Source: a virus. From it: a stretch of DNA of 39,047 nt. Under the pieces are notes generated by a model. The model saw nothing but the letters and a program-made list of their open reading frames with translations. It did no database searches and was not told the origin of the DNA. Below, one piece after another: positions 33,081-38,402 of the stretch. The translations under genes were made by a program, and so were the position numbers. The stretch lies in IMG/VR virus record IMGVR_UViG_3300011445_000601, positions 1 through 39,047 of that record, one strand, 5' to 3'. Every line of letters begins with the position of its first letter. The first letter of the stretch is position 1.

Positions 33081-33269
33081 TCACGCGACCTTGGCCCTTT
33101 CCATGAACTCCGCGATTGCCTTCTCTGCGGCCCTGTAGTTGTCGAAGTGACCAAGCTTCACGCCGCGCGTGTTCTTGAGCCCGGGTGCGTAGGCGATCCA
33201 GCCCGGTTTCCACCGCGAGCGCTCGATTCGCCCCGTCTTGGCGGCCCGCATCTCGTTGCCAGCTGCCAT
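33081..33269 (-). CDS. AP2-like small protein, copy B
   Basis: 62 residues from the ATG at 33269 (a GTG one codon earlier is possible). GRIERSRWKPGWIAYAPGLK and VKLGHFDNYRAAEKAIAEFM form the three-strand-plus-helix outline of AP2/integrase-type DNA-binding mini-domains (W/Y...LGxFDxxxxAxxA). It is a clear paralogue of the gene just upstream, sharing GHFDxY, AExAI and the C-terminal ERAKVA. Probably DNA binding. Confidence 0.65.
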   Translation of the reverse strand: MAAGNEMRAAKTGRIERSRWKPGWIAYAPGLKNTRGVKLGHFDNYRAAEKAIAEFMERAKVA

Positions 33270-33463
33270 CACGCCACCTTTGCCCGTTCGAGAAAGAACG
33301 TGATCGCACGCTCCGCCTGGCCGTACGTATCGAAGTGCCCCAAGTACGGCCCCTTCTTTCCGCCCTTCTGCGGCCCGAAAGCCTGCCAGCCGGCCCTGTT
33401 CTTCGATGCGCGGCGGATGACGCCAGTGCCGTGCGAGCGTGTGTGGCCGTACGTGGCGGGCAT
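33269..33463 (-). CDS. AP2-like small protein, copy A
   Basis: 64 residues. TGVIRRASKNRAGWQAFGPQ, then PYLGHFDTYGQAERAITFFL and ERAKVA. Same layout as copy B, with which it overlaps by one base (TGATG), so the pair arose by tandem duplication and diverged. Its own start overlaps the stop of the nuclease gene. Confidence 0.65.
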   Translation of the reverse strand: MPATYGHTRSHGTGVIRRASKNRAGWQAFGPQKGGKKGPYLGHFDTYGQAERAITFFLERAKVA

Positions 33464-34122
33464 CAGGCCACCTTCTTCAGCACGGCGTCGAGCTCGTAGA
33501 GTTTGCGCATGCCGCGAAACGCCTCGAGGCCCACGTCGAGAATGGCCGGCGGGAAGAAGTGGTAGTGAAAGTCGCCGAACTCCTTTCCGACCCGAAGGAG
33601 GTGGGCGCCGTCGAGCTCTTGGCCGGTGCACTCGCGCACAATCTCGCGGTAAGCGGCGAGCTGGATCACGTACTCCGGATAGATGCGCCCCGACGTTTTC
33701 CAATCGATGAGCGACGCCTTGCCGTGCACGAGACCGATGGCGTCGTAGGTCCCGCCGACGCGCATCGCCTCCGAGACGTGCGGCGTCTCGGTGGAGAGGA
33801 TCTCGAGGCTCACCTGCGCGCGCCACGTGCGGAACGCGTCGAGGCCGTTCGCGGCGGCGGCCAAGTCCTCTGGCGTGGCGTCGCGGAATTCGGTGAGCGG
33901 CCGCCCGTGCACCTCGTCGTCGATCCATCCGTGGCAAATCTTGCCGATGCCGCCGGCTTGGTCGCGAACGGCGTTGATATCGCCGCCCTCGAGGCCGATC
34001 TTCCAGGCCCAGTTGATGAGCCCGCCGGAGTCTTTGAACCGGCCAACAACGGTCGTCACGCCGGGCACGCGCTTCCCGTCCTTCGTCTTGTAGGCCGCGG
34101 GGCGGCCGCCACCGCTACGCAT
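33463..34122 (-). CDS. PD-(D/E)XK nuclease of RecB/Cas4 type
   Basis: 219 residues. The core MRVGGTYDAIGLVHGKASLI then DWKTSG shows D127, D140 and K142 (GxxD...D-W-K), followed by QLAAY near 154-158, the RecB-family Q motif. The start GVTTVVGRFKDSGGLINWAW is usual for phage exonucleases of this class. AGGAGG lies just before the ATG. It is coupled (8-bp overlap) to the candidate annealing protein, giving the common exonuclease-annealase recombination pair. Confidence 0.8.
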   Translation of the reverse strand: MRSGGGRPAAYKTKDGKRVPGVTTVVGRFKDSGGLINWAWKIGLEGGDINAVRDQAGGIGKICHGWIDDEVHGRPLTEFRDATPEDLAAAANGLDAFRTWRAQVSLEILSTETPHVSEAMRVGGTYDAIGLVHGKASLIDWKTSGRIYPEYVIQLAAYREIVRECTGQELDGAHLLRVGKEFGDFHYHFFPPAILDVGLEAFRGMRKLYELDAVLKKVA

Positions 34123-34984
34123 GGGGCACCTCCTCCTGTGCGCCTTCAATGGCGACCTTGCGCTGCGTCCCAGCGTCGATGAGCTCGACCAGCGCCTTTT
34201 CTGGCAGACTCCTGTCGTTGCGCGCGCGAACGATGCGCTGCTTTGCGCGCCCAAGGTCGTCGAGCGTGTCGGCTTTCATGATCTCGCCGAGAATGGCCGT
34301 AAAGAGCATGGCCGATTGCTGGTCGTTCGGCGGCGGAGGCGACGACGGAGCCGCGCGTCCGCCCGTGAAGGCCTCCTCGGGCAAGTCTTCGACGTCTTGC
34401 GTGAAGAGCCCCGACGAGCGCGTTGCGCCGATGACGGCCATGACAAGCGCTCGCTTGCACGCCATCTTTTTGATGGTGTTGACGAGCGAGAAGATGTCGT
34501 CGTTCGGGATGAAGAATTGCGTGTAGGGCCGCCCGTTCTTCTTGCTCTTGCCCTCGCGGCGTTTCAGCGTGGCTTTCGCGAGACCCGGCGGAATCTCGTT
34601 ATCGAATGCCCATCGGCCGGCGTAGCGCTTCTCTTTTGAGTTGCACGAGCCGATGCCGTCGCCAATGAAGCCGCCGTCGCTGCGCGACGTGAGAACGCAC
34701 CTAACCTCGTAATGGAAAAGCGGCTTGTCCCAATCCTCGACTGCGCGCACGTCCTGGAACGACTGCGAGAAGCCGTAGATCTCGCAGAGTTTCTGCGCGC
34801 CCGGCTGGAGCAGCGTCGGCTTGTCGGTCCCGGGGATTACCCCGAAGTCGATGTCCTCCTTCATGACCTCTTGCACGAACGCCTGTAGCTGCTGAAGGCG
34901 ACGCATCGCCTCGGCCGGCGACGTGGCCATGGTCAGGCCGCCGTAGTCCCCCCCCGTTGTCGCGAGCGCGTTGCCGTTATCCAT
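34115..34984 (-). CDS. candidate single-strand annealing/recombination protein
   Basis: 289 residues from the ATG at 34984. Residues 30-71 carry the signature KEDIDFGVIPGTDKPTLLQP followed by GAQKLCEIYG, known from a widespread group of phage proteins found next to RecB-like nucleases. The middle (EIPPGLAKATLKRREGKSKK, TIKKMACKRALVMAVIGATR) also fits that group. The C-terminal 90 residues are a flexible Pro linker and a helical end. The role as annealase or its partner is inferred from the nuclease next to it. Confidence 0.6.
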   Translation of the reverse strand: MDNGNALATTGGDYGGLTMATSPAEAMRRLQQLQAFVQEVMKEDIDFGVIPGTDKPTLLQPGAQKLCEIYGFSQSFQDVRAVEDWDKPLFHYEVRCVLTSRSDGGFIGDGIGSCNSKEKRYAGRWAFDNEIPPGLAKATLKRREGKSKKNGRPYTQFFIPNDDIFSLVNTIKKMACKRALVMAVIGATRSSGLFTQDVEDLPEEAFTGGRAAPSSPPPPNDQQSAMLFTAILGEIMKADTLDDLGRAKQRIVRARNDRSLPEKALVELIDAGTQRKVAIEGAQEEVPHA

Positions 34985-35249
34985 TGGCGGCCTCCGGCAA
35001 AGGGTCAACGCCTACCAGCACCACGCGCTCCGCCCGATGCTCGTCGAGCTTGGAGCGCAGCTCATTGAGCACGCGCTCCGGTGTCGTGTCCTCGTTCAAG
35101 CCGATCCAGCCAACATGCTCCTCGTACACCGCAAAGCGCACCGTTGGCAGGCAGCCGTTGTGGTGCGCGATGTCGATCTGCACGTGGACGTAAGCCTTCT
35201 CGCCAGCTATCTCCAAAGCTCTTCGGTCGAATTCTGCTGCTGTAATCAT
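34977..35249 (-). CDS. small hypothetical protein in recombination operon
   Basis: 90 residues from the ATG at 35249; the longer upstream frame is a shadow of the next gene. Alternating strands and helices (YVHVQIDIAHHNGCLPTVRF, VLNELRSKLDEHRAERVVLV). Coupled by overlaps on both sides. Unassigned. Confidence 0.6.
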   Translation of the reverse strand: MITAAEFDRRALEIAGEKAYVHVQIDIAHHNGCLPTVRFAVYEEHVGWIGLNEDTTPERVLNELRSKLDEHRAERVVLVGVDPLPEAANG

Positions 35250-35548
35250 TGGCGTGTCTCCTTGTTTGATGAACTTTGGCGGCACGAGGCGAAGTGCGGC
35301 GCGTAGCGGCGCTGTCCCTCGTGAGCCGGACCGAAGGTCACGGCGTTGCCGGCGACGATGACCCAGTCGCCTTGGGGATTCGGGTCGAACGGCATGCGCT
35401 TTCCCGTGGCCGTCGTTGACCACACGATCACCGCGTGGCAATCGCGGCACACGCCGTTGCTCGATTGCTCGACGGGCACTTGCTTCGCCCGCTGCACGGG
35501 CGTCCCGAGAAACCGCAGCAGCTTGCGCCCACGCTCGTAGTTGCTCAT
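35246..35548 (-). CDS. zinc-finger-like small protein
   Basis: 100 residues. CRDCHAVIVWSTTATGKRMP then FDPNP, and at the end APHFASC: a C-x2-C...H-x3-C arrangement seen in a common family of small phage proteins (CxxCxxxIxWxxTxxGKRMPFD...HFxxC). Probably structural zinc; function unknown. Confidence 0.65.
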   Translation of the reverse strand: MSNYERGRKLLRFLGTPVQRAKQVPVEQSSNGVCRDCHAVIVWSTTATGKRMPFDPNPQGDWVIVAGNAVTFGPAHEGQRRYAPHFASCRQSSSNKETRQ

Positions 35549-35715
35549 CGGATGTCGGCCTTGTCGTCACAGGGGTCGTGCTCGTCGCGCGGCGTCGGGC
35601 ATGCCGGGCACACGCCGTGCTCCAGCGGGGCGCCGCATTCGAGGCAGGCGAGAACGACTCGCCGCGGCGACGTGTTCGCCAGCCCTGGAATCTTGTGAGG
35701 CCGGGGCGCTTTCAC
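35545..35715 (-). CDS. 56-residue zinc ribbon
   Basis: GTG start in a GTGA overlap and ATGA overlap at the end. CLECGAPLEHGVCPACP gives two CxxC pairs within 17 residues, a compact zinc ribbon. The longer frame on the same strand upstream is antisense-like noise. Confidence 0.6.
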   Translation of the reverse strand: MKAPRPHKIPGLANTSPRRVVLACLECGAPLEHGVCPACPTPRDEHDPCDDKADIR

Positions 35716-36053
35716 AGCTGCACCATACCGACGCACGCCGGCCAGCCTCGCGACAGCCGCTCGCACGACATCGCGCGCGCTTTCGCAACGCACTCGTCGG
35801 CCTGGTCCGCGTCCATGACCACGATGCCGAGCGCGCCGCCCTCGCACTGTGCGTAAACCTTGCGCAGCTGCTCGTGGTACCAGGCGTCGGGCGACAGCTC
35901 GCACTCGGTGAGCCGCACCTCGAGCGCGCGCACGTACTCGGTGCACGTCGCATCGCCGACGCGGACCGCGCAGCTGCTGCACGTCGCAACGAGCGCCGCG
36001 ATTGCGTAGACGCCAACGACGACGGAGGCAGTGAACAGAGCGCCTAGTTTCAT
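35712..36053 (-). CDS. Cys-rich exported or membrane-anchored protein
   Basis: 113 residues with a hydrophobic N-terminal segment (LGALFTASVVVGVYAIAALVATC) and nine Cys in all, most after the membrane segment. It probably sits in the inner membrane facing the periplasm, or is secreted. GAGGT precedes the ATG. Its place in an early operon suggests a host-takeover or exclusion role, which is only a guess. Confidence 0.6.
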   Translation of the reverse strand: MKLGALFTASVVVGVYAIAALVATCSSCAVRVGDATCTEYVRALEVRLTECELSPDAWYHEQLRKVYAQCEGGALGIVVMDADQADECVAKARAMSCERLSRGWPACVGMVQL

Positions 36054-36063
36054 GGTTGACCTC

Positions 36064-36258
36064 TCAATTCCACGGTGAAACCCTCCAAGGGTGGGACGAC
36101 AACTCGCGCTCCATTGCCCGCGTGATCTCCGCCCGCATCGCGCGCATGGCCTTCATGGCCTGCGTACGCTCGCACTTGTGGCCGTGCAGGTGACCGGCCC
36201 AGAACGCGATTACGCAGAGCAGAATCCCCGAGGAGAGAGCGATTACGACTTCGATCAC
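36064..36258 (-). CDS. small single-pass membrane protein
   Basis: 64 residues: hydrophobic residues 3-24 (EVVIALSSGILLCVIAFWAG), then a His/Lys-rich and helical charged tail. Coupled by ATGA to the secreted lysozyme-like gene. The larger overlapping frame at 36050-36289 is Arg-rich noise. Possible partner of the lysozyme-like protein or an early membrane effector. Confidence 0.6.
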   Translation of the reverse strand: MIEVVIALSSGILLCVIAFWAGHLHGHKCERTQAMKAMRAMRAEITRAMERELSSHPWRVSPWN

Positions 36259-36737
36259 GATTCCACCAACGCCTTTCTCGCGTTCGCATATAGACGGTCG
36301 TAGTTCTTCGGCCTGTCCTTCACGCGGCGGTCCGTCGCCGGCAGTCTGCCAACGTGACGGCGAATCGCCTTGCGCATGCTGCCGCCAACCATCGCGCGGT
36401 GAATGCGCAGCTCGCGCCCCGCTAGGTCAGTGGAAAGAGTGTTCGACGCGCATATCTCGTCCGGCGAGTGCCCATCCCACCAATAGAATTGCAGCTGGAA
36501 TAGGCCGTACGCCCGCGGTTTGCCGTTCTTGTCAGGGTCGCACTCCCACCGTTTGCAGGCACACCTCTCGATGGTCTCGCGAAAGTCAGACTCAGCCGCC
36601 GCCGTGACGACGAGAGCGACGGCGATCTCCAAGTCGTCACCGGCGGCCAGGGCGATGTCGGCCGCGTACCGCTCCGCAGTGGCCGCGGGGAGCGCCGGGG
36701 CGAGCGTGAGGATTGCTGCGAGGACGAGCGCGGTCAT
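36255..36737 (-). CDS. secreted lysozyme/transglycosylase-like protein
   Basis: 160 residues. N-terminal signal peptide (MTALVLAAILTLAPALPAAT, likely cleaved after ATA). Then VVTAAAESDFRETIERCACK with a candidate catalytic Glu (E49), and AYGLFQLQFYWWDGHSPDEI, the GLFQ segment of the lysozyme fold; Cys pairs may form disulphides. Unlike the endolysin at 29630 it has its own export signal and lies in the early operon, so it may act in the periplasm on entry or exclusion, or be a signal-exported lysin. Confidence 0.65.
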   Translation of the reverse strand: MTALVLAAILTLAPALPAATAERYAADIALAAGDDLEIAVALVVTAAAESDFRETIERCACKRWECDPDKNGKPRAYGLFQLQFYWWDGHSPDEICASNTLSTDLAGRELRIHRAMVGGSMRKAIRRHVGRLPATDRRVKDRPKNYDRLYANARKALVES

Positions 36738-36886
36738 TGCTTCTCCGTGATCCGCACAGGATGCAGGTCGTCGTACGCCACAAGCGACTTGGTCGAGCGC
36801 GAGGCGTCGTTGATCAGAAAAAGGACGATCCCAGGCACCGACATCACGCCGCAGAACGTCCAGCGCTGGCGAGAGAGGGGGCTCAC
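36734..36886 (-). CDS. 50-residue single-pass membrane peptide
   Basis: GTG start in a GTGA overlap; ATGA overlap with the next gene. Basic start, hydrophobic stretch (FCGVMSVPGIVLFLI), then a polar outer part. The couplings on both sides make it likely despite its size. Early membrane peptide of unknown role. Confidence 0.55.
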   Translation of the reverse strand: MSPLSRQRWTFCGVMSVPGIVLFLINDASRSTKSLVAYDDLHPVRITEKQ

Positions 36887-37047
36887 GACTGCCCCCTTTC
36901 AGCGCGGATGCGCCGGCAGAGCTCCTCGTAGCGGTCCAGCACCGTGGTCAGCGCCGGCAGCGGGCGCTCCACCTCGCGCTGGAGCCTGTCAAGGCGGATT
37001 GAAAGCTCGGCCGTGGCTACTGCGAGGGCGGGGGAATTGGTTTGCAT
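36883..37047 (-). CDS. first gene of leftward operon, small helical protein
   Basis: 54 residues from the ATG at 37047, forming a charged coiled-coil-like helix (LSIRLDRLQREVERPLPALT). The ATG lies 7 nt past the promoter -10 box, so the message is probably leaderless; the GGAGG seen there ends 1 nt before the ATG and is too close to act as a normal ribosome binding site. The extended frame from 37083 would start inside the promoter. Confidence 0.6.
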   Translation of the reverse strand: MQTNSPALAVATAELSIRLDRLQREVERPLPALTTVLDRYEELCRRIRAERGQS

Positions 37048-37054
37048 GCCTCCG

Positions 37055-37083
37055 ACGATAATGGCACTCGACAACAATGTCAA
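37055..37083 (-). promoter_or_regulatory. leftward early promoter (PL-like)
   Basis: On the minus strand: TTGACA (37083-37078), 17-bp spacer, TATCGT (37060-37055), then 7 nt to the ATG at 37047. The spacer contains a GACA-TTGT-TGTC inverted repeat with the -35 and ends in TGCCAT. Most positions are the same as in the rightward promoter at 37430, so the two are probably controlled by the same repressor. Confidence 0.75.
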
Positions 37084-37137
37084 GCGCCATGATTGTCGAT
37101 TCTACCCGACGTGACGGCCGGCCATGCGCAGGCTCTC

Positions 37138-37406
37138 CTACCTGGCTCGTGGGCGGCTACTTGGGCGCTCTTGGCTGCTCGGCGCCTCCACCGCGGCATT
37201 CTCGCCCGCCACTAACCTTTCCACCGTCGTCCCGAGCGCAGCGGCGAGCCTGGCCACGGCGGCAACCGACTGGATGACCTGTTTTCGCTTTCCAGACTTG
37301 AGCCCATGGTTCTGTCCTCGTTGCCAGCGGTCGCAGGACCGGCCCCCTTCAGATCAAAGCCGGCGGCGGCGATGGCTTGCCGTAGCTCTTGCTCAAAGGT
37401 TCGCAT
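37138..37406 (-). pseudogene. CI-like XRE repressor gene with apparent frameshift
   Basis: The ATG at 37406 opens MRTFEQELRQAIAAAGFDLK and would run to a stop at 37212, but the second part of that frame is not protein-like. Another minus-strand frame, closed upstream by a TGA at 37354-37356 and ending at 37138, gives LKSGKRKQVIQSVAAVARLA then AALGTTVERLVAG, a textbook helix-turn-helix XRE end. One extra G in the G5 run (plus-strand C5 at 37343-37347) would join them into 89 residues. Placed between two promoters facing away from it, this is the expected repressor gene. The break may be real or a homopolymer error. Confidence 0.65.
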
Positions 37407-37416
37407 GGCAAGCGCC

Positions 37417-37442
37417 GCAACGATGGCTGTTGACATCGTTGC
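37417..37442. promoter_or_regulatory. operator-like inverted repeat over the rightward -35
   Basis: Perfect 9-bp arms GCAACGATG (37417-37425) and CATCGTTGC (37434-37442), 8 bp apart, overlapping the TTGACA box and beginning 11 bp from the repressor ATG. A second, weaker inverted repeat GATGC-N9-GCATC (37445-37463) covers the -10. Both suit a dimeric helix-turn-helix regulator controlling both divergent genes. Confidence 0.7.
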
Positions 37443-37458
37443 CAGATGCCATTATCGT
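37430..37458 (+). promoter_or_regulatory. rightward early promoter (PR-like)
   Basis: TTGACA (37430-37435), 17-bp spacer, TATCGT (37453-37458), then 7 nt to the ATG at 37466 and no Shine-Dalgarno, so the Cro-like message is probably leaderless. Same boxes, same spacer length and the same TGCCAT spacer end as the leftward promoter. Confidence 0.75.
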
Positions 37459-37465
37459 GCATCTC

Positions 37466-37738
37466 ATGTCAGGACGACCCTATCGGACGAATCTTGGAAA
37501 ACGACGCAGTGAGGGGGTCCGGCTCCTCTGGGAGGCGATGCGCCTTCGTGGCCACGACCAGGCCACCGCGACGAAGGTGCTCGGCTGCGGCACCGGCGTT
37601 GTCTCGCGGTGGCTCTATTGCGAGTCGAGCCCGACGGCGCCGTGGCCGACGAAGATCGAGGAGAAGTATGGCGTACCGGCTGGCGCTTGGGGCAAGAGCC
37701 CTTCGAAGCGAATCCGATTACCTGGCGAGGCGGCGTGA
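37466..37738 (+). CDS. Cro-like helix-turn-helix protein
   Basis: 90 residues. LLWEAMRLRGHDQATATKVL then GCGTGVVSRWLYCESSPTAP has the helix-turn-helix with VxRWL recognition segment, and IEEKYGVPAGAW closes it, as in Cro/YdaS-type proteins. First gene after the rightward promoter and divergent from the repressor frame, so it probably plays the Cro part. Start chosen by promoter spacing; the longer frame from 37124 runs antisense to the repressor. Confidence 0.7.
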   Translation: MSGRPYRTNLGKRRSEGVRLLWEAMRLRGHDQATATKVLGCGTGVVSRWLYCESSPTAPWPTKIEEKYGVPAGAWGKSPSKRIRLPGEAA

Positions 37739-37761
37739 TGCGTTACTGCGTTTCTCCGCCC

Positions 37762-37959
37762 CTAATTCGTCGGCTCCCCTCCGAGGGAATCCATGCACCG
37801 AATGACCATGACGGTGGTGGTCGGCACGGCGTAGGCGACGCTCCCGAGCGACTGCGCTACCGCGCCCGTCGCACGCCATCGGCCATCAGGGGCGACGGTG
37901 ACCTTGCTCGATGCGCCGCAACCGACGGCGAGCAGCAGGCAGGCGAGCAGAAGGCGCAT
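37762..37959 (-). CDS. small lipoprotein opposite to early genes (moron candidate)
   Basis: 65 residues. MRLLLACLLLAVGCGASSKV is a text-book lipoprotein signal (lipobox LAVGC). The short mature part is beta-rich (VTVAPDGRWRATGAVAQSLG). Third codon positions are mostly G or C, as in the sure genes. It faces the Cro-like gene tail to tail, 23 bp apart, against the direction of the early rightward operon, so it could be expressed in the lysogen and change the host surface. A plus-strand frame (37738-38037) overlaps it and cannot be fully excluded. Confidence 0.55.
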   Translation of the reverse strand: MRLLLACLLLAVGCGASSKVTVAPDGRWRATGAVAQSLGSVAYAVPTTTVMVIRCMDSLGGEPTN

Positions 37960-38033
37960 AGCCCGAGCCTGACCGGCAACGGCGCGCAGATCAAGACGGC
38001 GCAGAGGTTCAGTCAAGAAAGGACGGTAGAGCG

Positions 38034-38381
38034 ATGAAAGAAGTGACGAACATGGCATGCCAGGGCGACGTGCTTTTCCGCAAGGTGGCGGCCATCCCGC
38101 CGGGATTCGAGGCGCAGCCGGACGCGGCGCGGACGGTGGTGAGCCATTCGCAGTACGGGCACGACCACTCGGTGGACGCGCCGGGCGTGCGCCACTTCGT
38201 GGGCAAAGATCCGCTCGTCTCTTACTTGCAGCTGGCGTCGGTGCCGCACGCGGACGTGGTGCATCACCGCGCGCACGACACCCACGAGACGATTCGCCTC
38301 ACCGGCGGTGAGGGCAGTGTTTTCGAGGTGCGTCGCCAGCGCGAGGCGACGGTCGACTCTTGGCAACGCGTGGACGACTAG
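38034..38381 (+). CDS. 'GDVL' family small phage protein
   Basis: 115 residues. MACQGDVLFRKVAAIPPGFE, then RTVVSHSQYGHDHSVDAPGV and HDTHETIRLTGGEGSVFEVR. This QGDVLxxxVxxIP...VxxHSxTGHxH pattern is, from memory, found in many phages and bacteria directly before DUF6745-type genes, as here. His-rich; might bind metal. Function unknown. Confidence 0.7.
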   Translation: MKEVTNMACQGDVLFRKVAAIPPGFEAQPDAARTVVSHSQYGHDHSVDAPGVRHFVGKDPLVSYLQLASVPHADVVHHRAHDTHETIRLTGGEGSVFEVRRQREATVDSWQRVDD

Positions 38382-38402
38382 ACCGAAGGAACGGTGACGA
38401 CA

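Noticed and set aside
37116-37123. GGCCGGCC palindrome downstream of the repressor frame
   Set aside because: Too short and expected by chance in GC-rich DNA; no U-run for a terminator.
37738-38037. Plus-strand 99-residue frame between the Cro-like gene and the GDVL gene
   Set aside because: It overlaps both neighbours neatly (TGATG at the start, ATGA at the end), but its composition is not protein-like and the opposite strand holds a clear lipoprotein with better third-position GC. Kept as an alternative only.
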